Source: Thiocapsa rosea | Lineage (GTDB): Bacteria; Pseudomonadota; Gammaproteobacteria; Chromatiales; Chromatiaceae | Direction of reading: 5' to 3' | Length of the DNA: 64,000 nucleotides | Assembly (NCBI RefSeq): GCF_003634315.1 | Contig: NZ_RBXL01000001.1 | Location: forward strand, 2,894,501-2,958,500 | Shown here: piece after piece, positions 1 through 8,466 of the stretch | Layout of the letters: each line of letters begins with the position of its first letter | Numbering within the stretch: position 1 is the first letter of the stretch | Program-made: the position numbers and the translations under genes | Notes under the pieces: generated by a model | What the model was told of the DNA's origin: nothing | The model's database searches: none | Seen by the model: the letters and a program-made list of their open reading frames with translations, nothing else

Positions 1-660
1 CCGTCCGGCGGCGACATCCTGATTGGCCGAACGCAGGCGCGTCTCCAGATCCAGGATGTCGATCCCCAGTCCGGCCAACCGGAACTGGTTGGCCACCACC
101 TGGACCTCGCGCTCGAGCCCGCCGCCGATCTCGACGGATGCCACGCCCGGGAGCGTCACCAGCGAGCGACCCAGGGTGTAGTCCGCCCAGGTACGCAGCT
201 CTACGGGGTCGCGCAGGGTCGAGCCGACGACATACTCGGCGACGGGCAGCTGAAAGGGGTCGCGCTTGAAGATGATGGGAGGATCGTCGGTGTCCGGGAG
301 GAAGCGCTTGGCGCGGTCTAGGCGGGAGCTGGCGTCGCGCAAGGCTTGATCGATGTCCTCGCCGTAGCGGAAGGACAGGTCGATCGCGCTGCGCCCCTCT
401 GTGGTGCGCGACTGAATGGCGATGACACCTTCGGTGATCGCGAGCTGCTCCTCGAGCTCGCGGGTCACTTCGTTCTCCATGACCTCGGCGGGGACGCCGG
501 GATCCAGCACGCGCACCTGGATGTCCGGGTAGATGATGCTCGGCAGCAGATCGATGTTGAGCCGGGTGAGTGAGACCCCGCCGAGCACCATCACCGCGAG
601 CGTCAGCGCAACGACGCCGATGGGATGGCGGACCGACCAGGTGGAGATATTGGCGGACAT
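1..660 (-). CDS. RND-family efflux transporter, N-terminal 220 residues (continues beyond window start)
   Basis: On the complement an ATG at 658-660 opens 220 codons with no stop down to base 1. The product begins with a hydrophobic helix (about residues 15-30), then LPSIIYPDIQVRVLDPG and ENEVTRELEEQLAITEGV. These are typical of the start of the periplasmic porter domain of AcrB/CzcA-type proton-driven exporters. Family members are about 1,000-1,050 residues, so most of the protein, including the proton-relay residues, lies outside. It would be the inner-membrane pump of a tripartite exporter; the likely adaptor partner is encoded upstream on the same strand at 1603-2745. The substrate cannot be judged. 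A 313-bp gap carrying an inverted hexanucleotide array separates it from the preceding gene, so it may need its own promoter. Confidence 0.9.
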   Translation of the reverse strand, partial: MSANISTWSVRHPIGVVALTLAVMVLGGVSLTRLNIDLLPSIIYPDIQVRVLDPGVPAEVMENEVTRELEEQLAITEGVIAIQSRTTEGRSAIDLSFRYGEDIDQALRDASSRLDRAKRFLPDTDDPPIIFKRDPFQLPVAEYVVGSTLRDPVELRTWADYTLGRSLVTLPGVASVEIGGGLEREVQVVANQFRLAGLGIDILDLETRLRSANQDVAAGR

Positions 661-973
<313 letters not shown>

Positions 974-1606
974 TTATTCGCCCGTGAGCTCCGTGATCGC
1001 CGCTTCCACGACCTTGGTCTCGGTCAGCGGATACGGCGAGATGCGCAAGCGTTGCAGGCGTGCCTGGTAGGCGGTGCAGAAATCGTTGTGAAAGGTGAGG
1101 AAGAGCGGGTGAGCCGTGAGGTCGCGAATGTCGTCCATAAAGGCCAGATAGTGACGGGCCTGGCCCATGTGGTAGGGCGATGGCTCTTCTTCCAGGCGAA
1201 AGCGCTCGATGCGCTCATCCCAGATCGGGAAGACGCCGGGTGCGGCGAGGTGAAGCACCATCGAGGCCCCGACGACCGAGCTTAAGCTGGCGGCGATGGC
1301 GTCGATGCCGCGCTCTCGCAGGGCGGCGCGCTCGGCATCCGAGCCGGCCAGCGGGGCGGCGCGTGCGGCCTCGAAGGCATCGACGGCGGGGGCCAGATGG
1401 CTCTGTTCGATGCGCATCCGCTGGGGCATCCAGGCGTAGGCGAGACAGGCCGCACGCAGAAATGCCTCAGTCGGGCTCGCTGCCGGCGCGGCGGCGCTCG
1501 TCAGCATGATCGGGTAGGTGCGCAGACGTGTCGCCTCGCGCGGGTTCTCGCGATAACAGCCGCTGCGCACCAGCTCGACGGCCGTGTAGAGGTGTTCGAG
1601 ATTCAT
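974..1606 (-). CDS. Conserved-looking protein of unknown function in an efflux operon
   Basis: 210 residues with no signal peptide or clear membrane segment, so probably cytoplasmic. Its ATG (1604-1606) overlaps the stop of the adaptor gene by four bases (ATGA), indicating translational coupling. I do not recognise the family. The middle holds a hydrophobic stretch ending in PGVFPIWDERIERF, a turn loosely reminiscent of helix-hairpin-helix glycosylase-like folds, but that is only a weak impression. The C-terminus is rich in aromatic and charged residues. Its place between adaptor and pump suggests a role linked to export or a passenger function; nothing in the sequence decides between them. 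Confidence 0.75.
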   Translation of the reverse strand: MNLEHLYTAVELVRSGCYRENPREATRLRTYPIMLTSAAAPAASPTEAFLRAACLAYAWMPQRMRIEQSHLAPAVDAFEAARAAPLAGSDAERAALRERGIDAIAASLSSVVGASMVLHLAAPGVFPIWDERIERFRLEEEPSPYHMGQARHYLAFMDDIRDLTAHPLFLTFHNDFCTAYQARLQRLRISPYPLTETKVVEAAITELTGE

Positions 1607-2745
1607 TCCGGGACCACCTTGACTGTTTTACCCTCGGCCAGGCCGAGGAATCCACGCGTGATGATTTGATCGCCCGGTGCGAGACCCTCGAGGATCTCGA
1701 TGCGATCGGCGATCTGCAGCCCGCTCCTGACCTTTCTGCGGGAGGCTTGGCCCTCGTCCGTGATCAGCCAGACGAGCTCGCCGTCGCGATCGCGTCGCAG
1801 GGCACGAAAGGGGATCAGCAGACGCTCCACCGCGGCGGTCTCGAGCGTGACCCGCACGAACTGTCCGGCCTTCACGCCGGGCGGCGGATCCTCGAGCGTC
1901 AGCTCCACGATGCCCTGTCGGCTGGTCTGCTCCAAACTCGGGTGAATGCGCAGAATCCGTGCCGGGAAACTCGCCACGCCGAGGGCGTCGATGCGCAATT
2001 GTGCCGGGTCGCCGACAGTCATCCGCGGCAGGATCAGCTCGGAGGCAAAGACCTCCGCAACCAAGGACTCCGGATCGGCAATCGTGAGAAGGTGGGTATT
2101 CCTCGAGACGAAATCACCCGGCTCGACCAGCCGTTCGGTCACGACGCCGTCGAACGGTGACGTCATCCGGGTAAAGTCCAGCCGGGTCTCGAGGAGTCGA
2201 ACATCGCCTCGCGCCACGGCGACGGCGGTGCGGGCCTGCGACAGCTCGGCGTCCGAGGCGGCGCGCTTGCGGACGAGATCCTCGAGTCGCCCCACGTCGA
2301 GCTCGGCCTGCGCCAGGGTCGCACGCGCCTTGTCGAGCTCGGCCTGCAGGATGTCGTCTTCGAGCGCGATCAGGACCTCGCCCTCTCGGACCATGTCGCC
2401 CTCGAAGACGTCCAGCGCGGTGATGCGTCCTTCTTCTTGGCTGAAGAGGCGCACCTGGCGGCGATGACGCAGCGAGCCCGGACGCTCGTGGGTGCTGGTC
2501 GTCGCGGCGCGTTCCACGACGACCGTGGCCACCAGGTGATCGAGCGCACCGCGCTCGCGGCTCGCGCTCGACGGCGGGTCCCCCCCGGGGGAGCAGGCGA
2601 TCAGGGTCGCAGCCAGGATTGCGATCGGCGCAGCAGCGAGCAAAAGCGGCATCCGCGGCCCCGCGCGGCGGGGGCGGACGGGCTCGGTTGTGTCGGGCGC
2701 GCCGGGGGCGCGAATCGGCTTGGGTACGGGGTCGTGGGTCATCAC
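1603..2745 (-). CDS. Efflux RND transporter periplasmic adaptor subunit (HlyD/AcrA-like lipoprotein)
   Basis: 380 residues. The N-terminus has an unusually long charged leader (about 30 residues), then a hydrophobic segment ending in a lipobox (LIAC, Cys about 51), so probably a lipid-anchored periplasmic protein. It is followed by a biotinyl-lipoyl-like half (GRITALDVFEGDMVREGEVL), a heptad-rich hairpin (about residues 130-185, LDKARATLAQAELDVGRL), the second lipoyl half (TSPFDGVVTERLVEPGDFV) and beta-barrel/membrane-proximal domains. This order is diagnostic of membrane fusion proteins that link an RND pump to an outer-membrane channel. The gene starts inside the stop of the S24-like gene and ends inside the start of the 210-aa gene, so three genes are coupled. 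No outer-membrane factor gene is seen in the window. An internal in-frame ATG (MPLLLAAAP) could shorten the leader. Confidence 0.93.
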   Translation of the reverse strand: MMTHDPVPKPIRAPGAPDTTEPVRPRRAGPRMPLLLAAAPIAILAATLIACSPGGDPPSSASRERGALDHLVATVVVERAATTSTHERPGSLRHRRQVRLFSQEEGRITALDVFEGDMVREGEVLIALEDDILQAELDKARATLAQAELDVGRLEDLVRKRAASDAELSQARTAVAVARGDVRLLETRLDFTRMTSPFDGVVTERLVEPGDFVSRNTHLLTIADPESLVAEVFASELILPRMTVGDPAQLRIDALGVASFPARILRIHPSLEQTSRQGIVELTLEDPPPGVKAGQFVRVTLETAAVERLLIPFRALRRDRDGELVWLITDEGQASRRKVRSGLQIADRIEILEGLAPGDQIITRGFLGLAEGKTVKVVPE

Positions 2746-3128
2746 CGGCCGGTCAGATCCTTCATGGCCACCGTCGGGGAGGTCTCGGGCTCTTGGGAGT
2801 AGTCGTAGTGTTTGATCTTACGGCGGATGTTGCGTTGGATGATGACGCCCAGGACGTGCCAGTCCAGTCCGTTGAGATCGATGTCGGGATAGATGCGGTT
2901 CACCGCGACGAGCCGCTCGGTGCCGTTGTCCTCGCGGACATACTTGCGAAACCAGCGCACGCCCTCGACCTCGGCGAACACGAAGCTGTTGTTTTGACGG
3001 TTGTCCGTCGGCTCGACGATCACCACACAGCGATCGGGGAACTCCGGCTCCATCTGGTCGCCGAGCACCTGCAAGGCGTAGGGCTCGTGCATGCTGCAAC
3101 CCGTGCTGTCCATCGTGGGATCTGCCAT
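2742..3128 (-). CDS. S24 (LexA/UmuD-like) family protein lacking the catalytic serine
   Basis: 128 residues, matching a stand-alone S24 peptidase domain without a DNA-binding part. The nucleophile motif, normally G-D-S-M-x-P, reads VLGDQMEPEFPDR, so Gln replaces Ser. At the place where LexA has the general-base Lys (VTVKR), this protein has VRWFRK, with Phe at the Lys position in my hand alignment. It therefore probably cannot self-cleave or act as a protease. A CSMHEP stretch near the N-terminus is characteristic but of unknown meaning. Its stop overlaps the adaptor ATG (ATGA), placing it first in the efflux operon, about 100 bp from the divergent Atm1-type gene. It may act as a binding or regulatory domain; that is inference. 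Confidence 0.8.
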   Translation of the reverse strand: MADPTMDSTGCSMHEPYALQVLGDQMEPEFPDRCVVIVEPTDNRQNNSFVFAEVEGVRWFRKYVREDNGTERLVAVNRIYPDIDLNGLDWHVLGVIIQRNIRRKIKHYDYSQEPETSPTVAMKDLTGR

Positions 3129-3203
3129 GATGCGTCCTCATTTCTATAGGTTGGTCGGGCGGCTCGTCGCGGCGAGCCGACCGGGTAACGATCGGGCGAC
3201 ACC

Positions 3204-3224
3204 TTTAAATCGCGTCCAGAGCGA
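3204..3224. repeat. Half-element of the TAAACCGCG terminal-inverted-repeat family
   Basis: TTTAAATCGCGTCCAGAGCG lies just before the ATG of the Atm1-type gene. It matches, in reverse complement and with one change, the right end of the full element at 21679-21763. Only one end is recognisable, so it is a fragment or solo end. It occupies the position where the ribosome binding site of the downstream gene would be. Confidence 0.6.
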
Positions 3225-3230
3225 CATTGC

Positions 3231-5102
3231 ATGAACCGAATCGCCGCCACCGAGCGCATCCATTCCGACCGACGCGATTGGCACAACCTCCGCGGAATGC
3301 TGCCTTATCTGTGGGAGTTCCGCGGGCGTGCCATGCTGGCGTTGGTGTGTCTGATCGCGGCGAAGGTGGCCAATGTCGGCGTCCCCTTGGTGCTGCGCGA
3401 TATCGTGGATGCCTTCGAGGCCACGCCGCATCAGGTGCTGGTGTTGCCCGTCTCGCTTCTGGTCGTCTACGGGGCGCTCAAGCTCAGCTCCTCGCTCTTC
3501 AACGAGCTGCGCGACGTGGTCTTCGCCCGGGTGCGTTATCGCGCCATGCGCCGGCTCTCGACCAAGGTGCTCGACCATCTGCATCGGCTCTCGCTGCGCT
3601 ATCACCTGGGGCGTCAGAGCGGCGCGATCAGCCGCGACCTCGAGCGCGGCACCCGATCGGTCTCGACCATTCTGAACTATGTCGCCTTCAGCGTCCTGCC
3701 GGTGCTGGTGGAGTTCACCCTGGTGGCGGTGATCCTCTTGAAGCAGTACAGCCCGGCCTTCGCCCTGGTCGTCTTCGGGACCGTCGCGGTCTACTTCACC
3801 TTCACCTTCGCCATCACCGAATGGCGTATGGACTACCGGCATCGCATGAACCGCTTGGACTCGGAGGCCAATAATCAGGCCTTCGACAGCCTCATCAACT
3901 ACGAGACGGTCAAATATTTCGGCAACGAGCGCATGGAGCTCGACCGCTACGACGGCACCCTCGCGGAGTGGGAGGAGATGGCGGTCAAGAGTCAGACCTC
4001 CATGTCACTGCTGAATTTCGGTCAGGGCGCGATCATCGCGATCGGCGTCACCCTGATCATGGCCTTCGCGGCCAACGGTGTCGTGCAGGGCGAGATGAGT
4101 GTCGGCGACCTGGTCCTGGTCAACGCGTTGATGCTCCAGTTGTTCATCCCGCTGGGCTTCCTCGGGATCGTCTATCGGCAGATCAAGTATGCGCTCGCCG
4201 ACATGGATCTGGTCTTCAAGCTGCTCGAGCGTCGACCCGAGATCCAGGACACCCCGGACACCAAGGCATTGCGCCTGCGCGAGGGCGAGATCCGCTTCGA
4301 GCACGTCGACTTTCACTATCAGCACGAACGGGCGATCCTGCGGGACGTCGATTTCCGGATCGCACCCGGCCAGACCCTCGCCGTCGTCGGTCACAGCGGC
4401 GCCGGCAAATCGACCCTGGCGCGTCTGCTGTTTCGCTTCTACGACGTCACGGGCGGGCGGATCCTGATCGACGGACAGGACCTGCGCGAGGTCACCCAGG
4501 AGAGCCTGCGCGCGGCGATCGGCATCGTCCCCCAGGACACCGTCCTGTTCAACGACACCATCTATTACAACCTGGCCTACGGACGGCCCGAGGCGACCCG
4601 CGCCGAGGTCGAGCGCTGCGCCGAGATGGCGCACATCCGGACCTTTATCGAGAGTCTGCCCGACGCTTGGGAGACCATGGTCGGGGAGCGCGGCCTGAAA
4701 CTCTCGGGCGGGGAGAAGCAACGTGTGGCGATCGCGCGGGCGATCTTGAAGCAGCCGCGGATCCTGGTCTTCGACGAGGCGACCTCCTCGCTCGACAGCC
4801 ACACCGAGCAGGCGATTCAGCAGACGCTGGCCGAGGTCGCGGAGAACCATACCACCCTGGTCATCGCCCATCGTCTGTCGACCGTCGTGGACGCGGACCT
4901 GATCCTCGTCTTGGAGCAGGGTCGCATCCGCGAGCAGGGCACGCATCGCGCGCTCCTGGAGGCCGGCGGGCACTATGCCGCCATGTGGGATCTGCAGCAG
5001 CGCGAGGGGCCGGATGCGCCGGTGCCGATCACGGGTCCGGACCCGGTCGATACGACGGACGTGCGCGTCGCGACGCCTCCGGCCCCGAAGGTGTCGCCGT
5101 GA
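3231..5102 (+). CDS. Atm1/HMT1-type ABC exporter, fused permease and ATPase
   Basis: 623 residues, the usual length for this half-transporter class, which works as a homodimer in the inner membrane. The N-terminal two thirds holds about six membrane helices (residues 30-320), including the NYETVKYFGNE stretch typical of Atm1/ABCB7-like proteins. The ATPase domain has Walker A GHSGAGKST (about 386), Q-loop PQDTVLFND, signature LSGGEKQR (about 491), Walker B ILVFDEAT and an H-loop in VIAHRLS. Atm1-like bacterial proteins export glutathione-derived compounds linked to metal detoxification or Fe-S metabolism; the substrate here is inferred from family only. It is divergent from the S24-led operon. 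Its TGA overlaps the GTG start of the histidine kinase gene, suggesting co-expression. Confidence 0.92.
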   Translation: MNRIAATERIHSDRRDWHNLRGMLPYLWEFRGRAMLALVCLIAAKVANVGVPLVLRDIVDAFEATPHQVLVLPVSLLVVYGALKLSSSLFNELRDVVFARVRYRAMRRLSTKVLDHLHRLSLRYHLGRQSGAISRDLERGTRSVSTILNYVAFSVLPVLVEFTLVAVILLKQYSPAFALVVFGTVAVYFTFTFAITEWRMDYRHRMNRLDSEANNQAFDSLINYETVKYFGNERMELDRYDGTLAEWEEMAVKSQTSMSLLNFGQGAIIAIGVTLIMAFAANGVVQGEMSVGDLVLVNALMLQLFIPLGFLGIVYRQIKYALADMDLVFKLLERRPEIQDTPDTKALRLREGEIRFEHVDFHYQHERAILRDVDFRIAPGQTLAVVGHSGAGKSTLARLLFRFYDVTGGRILIDGQDLREVTQESLRAAIGIVPQDTVLFNDTIYYNLAYGRPEATRAEVERCAEMAHIRTFIESLPDAWETMVGERGLKLSGGEKQRVAIARAILKQPRILVFDEATSSLDSHTEQAIQQTLAEVAENHTTLVIAHRLSTVVDADLILVLEQGRIREQGTHRALLEAGGHYAAMWDLQQREGPDAPVPITGPDPVDTTDVRVATPPAPKVSP

Positions 5103-6715
5103 GCCTGAGTCAAGCGCGGATCGTCGCCGAGCGGGGCGAGGAGATCGAGGCGTCGCGGGTTCGCGAGGTCCTGCGCGCGGCCGGGCTCGCCATGCCCTTG
5201 GTCGTGCTCGGGGCGGCGCTTGCCGCGGCAATCGCATTGTTGACCCTGCAGGGTGCGCGGCCGCATCTGGGCTGGACGGCACCGCTCGCGATGGCCGCGC
5301 TCGTCGGCGCCTCGCTCGCCGGCCTGTTCATTTGGAGCCGGTTGCGTAGCCAACTGCTGCTGCCTCTGGTGCGCCTGGAACACTCGCTCTCGCGGGTCTG
5401 TCAAGGCGAGCCGGGCGCGAGCGATGCGTTGGACGATGCCGGTGTTCTGGCTCAGGTGGCGCGCGACATCCGCAGCCTCAACGAGGAGCTCACCGACCTC
5501 TACGAGGAGATGGACAACCGCGTCGCACGCCAGACCATGCGGCTGGCCCAGAAGACGGCCTCGCTGAAGATCCTCTACGACGTGGCTGCAGGCATCCATC
5601 AGGCCGAGAGTGTCGACGAGCTTTTGCTGCGCTTCCTACGGGTCTTGAAGGAAATGATCAACGGCCGGGCCGCCACCGTGCGTCTGGTCATGCCCGACGG
5701 CTCGCGGCGTTTGGTCGGGGCGATCGGTCTGGACGACGACCTGGTGCGCGAGCAGGACATCGGCCCGGTGGATCTGTGTCTGTGCGGGAGCGTCCTCACA
5801 CCGGGCGAGATCCTCTGCGGGAACGACGCGCGCTATTGCTCCAGGATTTACGGCCGGCGGATGTTCGCCAGCAGCGAGATGGAGGTCGTCACCGTGCCGT
5901 TGGAGCATCGCGACGAGCTGCTCGGCGTCTACACCGTCTTCGTCGACCGGCCCGGGCTGAAGGCCCGCGAGGACATTCTGGATCTGCTCGCCACCGTGGG
6001 GCATCACCTCGGGGTCGCCATCGCCAAGCTGCGCTCGGACGCCGACGCGCGGCGCCTTTCGATCGTCGAGGAGCGCAACTCCTTGGCGCACGAGCTGCAC
6101 GACTCGCTCGCCCAGACCCTGGCGAGCCTGCGCTTTCAGTGCCGCATGCTGACCGACTCGCTGCGCGGCAGTGCGATCTCGCTCGAGGCGCGCAATGATC
6201 TGAGCCGCATCCGCAACGGGCTCGACGAGGCCCACACCGAGCTGCGCGAGCTGCTGGCGAGCTTCCGTGCCCCTTTGGACCGACGCGGTCTGGTGCCGGC
6301 GCTCGAGAAACTCACCCACCGATTCGGCCAGGAGACAGGCGCACACGTGCTCTTTCAGAACGACTGTCGTCCGTTCGAGCTCTCGGCCAGCGAGGAGCTG
6401 CAGATCTTGCGGATTGTCCAGGAATCGCTGGCCAATATCCGCAAACATTCCAAGGCGCACACCGTGAGGGTGATGCTGGCTCGGGAGTCCAACGGCCAAC
6501 ATGTGTTGTTGATCGAGGACGACGGGGTCGGCTTCAGCACCCCGGCGGCGGGATCCAATCCCGGCGAGCACATCGGCCTGACCATCATGGAGGAGCGTGC
6601 GCGGCGTATCGGTGCGGAGCTGCGCATCGAGAGCGAGGCGGGGGAGGGTACGCGGGTGGAGGTCATCTTCGACGGCAATCGGCGCACCACGCGCCAAGGA
6701 TCGGTGGCGGCCTGA
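5099..6715 (+). CDS. NarX/NarQ-like sensor histidine kinase with a cysteine-containing GAF domain
   Basis: 538 residues from a GTG start (5099-5101) that overlaps the preceding stop as GTGA. Two closely spaced membrane helices (about residues 30-50 and 58-78) leave only a very short external loop, so the periplasmic nitrate-binding domain of true NarX is absent. Then come a HAMP-like linker, a coiled coil, a GAF-type domain with cysteines (DLCLCGS, ILCGNDARYCS), a HisKA_3 dimerisation motif (SLAHELHDSLAQTL, phospho-His about 335) and a HATPase domain (DDGVGFS). Clustered Cys residues in this region could bind a metal or Fe-S cofactor for redox sensing; that is inference. Partner: the response regulator starting at its last base (TGATG overlap). 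Confidence 0.9.
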   Translation: MSLSQARIVAERGEEIEASRVREVLRAAGLAMPLVVLGAALAAAIALLTLQGARPHLGWTAPLAMAALVGASLAGLFIWSRLRSQLLLPLVRLEHSLSRVCQGEPGASDALDDAGVLAQVARDIRSLNEELTDLYEEMDNRVARQTMRLAQKTASLKILYDVAAGIHQAESVDELLLRFLRVLKEMINGRAATVRLVMPDGSRRLVGAIGLDDDLVREQDIGPVDLCLCGSVLTPGEILCGNDARYCSRIYGRRMFASSEMEVVTVPLEHRDELLGVYTVFVDRPGLKAREDILDLLATVGHHLGVAIAKLRSDADARRLSIVEERNSLAHELHDSLAQTLASLRFQCRMLTDSLRGSAISLEARNDLSRIRNGLDEAHTELRELLASFRAPLDRRGLVPALEKLTHRFGQETGAHVLFQNDCRPFELSASEELQILRIVQESLANIRKHSKAHTVRVMLARESNGQHVLLIEDDGVGFSTPAAGSNPGEHIGLTIMEERARRIGAELRIESEAGEGTRVEVIFDGNRRTTRQGSVAA

Positions 6716-7377
6716 TGCGCGTTCTGTTGATCGACGATCATGCCCTGTTCCGGTTCGGGCTTCAGGAGTTGTTGGAGCGCCGAGGCATCCAGGTGGTTGC
6801 GGCCGTGGGCGATACCGCGATGGGGCTGAAGCGGGTTGCCGAGACCCTGCCCGACGTGGTCTTGTTGGACATGCGCATGCCGCAGCTCGATGGCCTGGAG
6901 ATGCTCCGCCGCTTGCGTGCGGCCCACCCGACCATGCCGATCGCGATGCTTACGACGAGCGCCGAGGAGCGCGACGTGATCGAGTCGCTGCAGAGCGGCG
7001 CGCAGGGTTATCTGCTCAAGGACATGGAGCCGGATGCGCTCATTGCGGCGCTGGGCGAGATCGTCCAAGGCCGTACGGTGGTGGCGCCCGAGCTGGCCAT
7101 CGTCCTGGCCAAGGCCGTCCAAGGCGAGGCGGCGGGTACGGCGGCCGAGGGTCGGATCGCCGATCTGACGCCCCGCGAGCACGAGATCCTCTGTCATCTC
7201 GCCGAGGGTCAGAGCAACAAGGCGATCGCCCGTCGTCTGAATATTTCCGACGGGACGGTCAAACTCCATGTGAAGGCGATCCTGCGTAAGCTCGACGTGC
7301 ACTCGCGCGTGGAGGCGGCCGTGATTGCAGTGGAGCGCGGTCTGTGCGAGCGCAGAGCGAGCCGCGATCTCGGATGA
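6715..7377 (+). CDS. NarL/FixJ-family response regulator
   Basis: 220 residues. An N-terminal receiver domain shows the acidic pair (LLIDDH, Asp7/Asp8), the phospho-acceptor Asp52 in VVLLDMRMP, the Thr/Ser switch in MLTTS and Lys in YLLKD. A linker leads to a LuxR-type helix-turn-helix (LTPREHEILCHLAEGQSNKA through SDGTVKLHVKAI, about residues 145-205). It would be phosphorylated by the kinase encoded immediately upstream and act as a DNA-binding regulator; targets are not evident. The last codons and following bases carry a degraded ~85-bp repeat element, so the C-terminal tail may have been changed by it. Confidence 0.92.
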   Translation: MRVLLIDDHALFRFGLQELLERRGIQVVAAVGDTAMGLKRVAETLPDVVLLDMRMPQLDGLEMLRRLRAAHPTMPIAMLTTSAEERDVIESLQSGAQGYLLKDMEPDALIAALGEIVQGRTVVAPELAIVLAKAVQGEAAGTAAEGRIADLTPREHEILCHLAEGQSNKAIARRLNISDGTVKLHVKAILRKLDVHSRVEAAVIAVERGLCERRASRDLG

Positions 7378-7380
7378 GTC

Positions 7381-7455
7381 CGAGGCGGGGGCCGTGGATG
7401 CGCCCAACGTCGAACCCACTCGAAAATGAGCATCTCGCTCTGTATATGGTTTAAA
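7381..7455. repeat. Degenerate member of the TAAACCGCG element family
   Basis: The interior (GGGCCGTGGATGCGCCCAAC) and right end (GCATCTCGCTCTG ending in GGTTTAAA) match the elements at 9893-9978 and 21679-21763. The left end, if it exists, lies within the final codons of the response-regulator gene (GCCGCGATC). An upstream in-frame ATG for the rhodanese gene (7426) lies within this element and is therefore an unlikely start. Confidence 0.65.
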
Positions 7456-7458
7456 GCG

Positions 7459-7929
7459 ATGAAGAACTTTTTAGAGCTCATCAAAGACTGTTTGAGCGAT
7501 GTGAAGGAGATCATGCCCTGGGATCTCGAGGAGCGGCTTGCGGCGAACCCGGATCTGCTGCTGGTGGATGTGCGCGAGCCGGACGAGTTCGCGGCGATGC
7601 ATATCGATGGGTCGCTCAACGTCCCGCGCGGTATCCTTGAGTCCGCCTGCGAATGGGACTACGAGGAGACCGTCCCGGAGCTGGTGCGTGCGCGCGACCG
7701 GGAGGTCGTGGTGGTCTGTCGCTCCGGATACCGCAGCATCATGGCCGCCCATGCGATGAATCTGCTCGGCTACCAAGAGGTTTCCTCGCTGCAGACGGGC
7801 CTGCGCGGATGGAAGGATTACGAGCAACCGCTGGTCGACGCGGCAGGGGAATCGGTCGACCTGGACGACGCAGATCGCTATTTTACACCGCGCCTCAGAC
7901 CGGAGCAGATGCGGCCGGCAGATCGATGA
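7459..7929 (+). CDS. Rhodanese-like domain protein (single-domain sulfurtransferase)
   Basis: 156 residues from the ATG at 7459. The earlier in-frame ATG at 7426 lies in a repeat element. One rhodanese domain: LLVDVREPDEFAAMHIDGS near residue 35, and the active-site loop VVVCRSGYRS with the persulfide-forming cysteine, followed by SLQTGLRGW. It probably carries or transfers sulfane sulfur in the cytoplasm; there is no signal peptide. The tail after the domain is about 30 acidic residues. It is followed after 22 bp by the cysteine-cluster gene, probably co-transcribed. Confidence 0.88.
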   Translation: MKNFLELIKDCLSDVKEIMPWDLEERLAANPDLLLVDVREPDEFAAMHIDGSLNVPRGILESACEWDYEETVPELVRARDREVVVVCRSGYRSIMAAHAMNLLGYQEVSSLQTGLRGWKDYEQPLVDAAGESVDLDDADRYFTPRLRPEQMRPADR

Positions 7930-7951
7930 CTCTTTCGGAAAACCATGTCGA

Positions 7952-8251
7952 ATGCTCAATAAAACCAAGCGCTTGTTGACTTCGCTTCTGCCGGTCGATC
8001 CCGATCGCACGGGCGCATGCAACCGTTGCGGCGCCTGCTGCAAGCTGCCCTATCCCTGTCCCTTCCTGCGCTTCGACGACCAAGGTCTGAGCCGCTGCGC
8101 GGTCTACGCGATGCGCCCGCCGAGCTGCCGGAAATATCCGAGGGTGGCCGCCGAACAGATGACGCCGCAGGAATGCGGCTATTCCTTCGCGACCGCCGAC
8201 GCGCGCGTGACCGAGGCGATCGGGCGTGATCCCCTAACCGACCCCCTTTGA
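7952..8251 (+). CDS. YkgJ-family cysteine cluster protein
   Basis: 99 residues with eight cysteines; the core CNRCGACCKLPYPCPFL and later CAVYAMRPPSCRKYP form the zinc- or iron-cluster-type motif of the YkgJ/UPF0153 family. Family function is not firmly established; proposed roles are metal chelation or Fe-S chemistry. The ATG at 7952 directly follows the rhodanese gene, and no independent promoter is obvious. The tail (TDPL) is short and the next 200 bases are repeats. Confidence 0.82.
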   Translation: MLNKTKRLLTSLLPVDPDRTGACNRCGACCKLPYPCPFLRFDDQGLSRCAVYAMRPPSCRKYPRVAAEQMTPQECGYSFATADARVTEAIGRDPLTDPL

Positions 8252-8324
8252 TCGAGCTTTGCGTGCCTGCCGGACGTGTCGGGCGTGGGTCGTGCCTCGC
8301 CCGTCTCGGCAAAAGCGACAACCC

Positions 8325-8421
8325 TAATCGTTGTCGTTGTCGTTGTCGTAATCGTAATCGTAATCGTAATCGGATTCCGGACAACCACGAATACGACAAC
8401 GACAACGACAACGACAACGAG
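8325..8421. repeat. Inverted hexanucleotide array (copy 2)
   Basis: Left arm CGTTGT repeated about three times (8329-8348), then four TAATCG units, a GGATTCCGGAC centre, and a right arm of CGACAA repeats (8394-8420). The arms are complementary. The gap 8252-8466 holds nothing else convincing, apart from a GCCTCGC/GGC REP-like stretch at 8294-8322. Confidence 0.9.
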
Positions 8422-8466
8422 AGCTGTTGTCAGTTGTGCCTCCGATCGTCACCACGACCTACGCGT

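Noticed and set aside
3968-5098. N-terminal extension of the histidine kinase into the ABC exporter gene
   Set aside because: The sequence is the exporter gene read out of frame; kinase homology starts only at the GTG at 5099.
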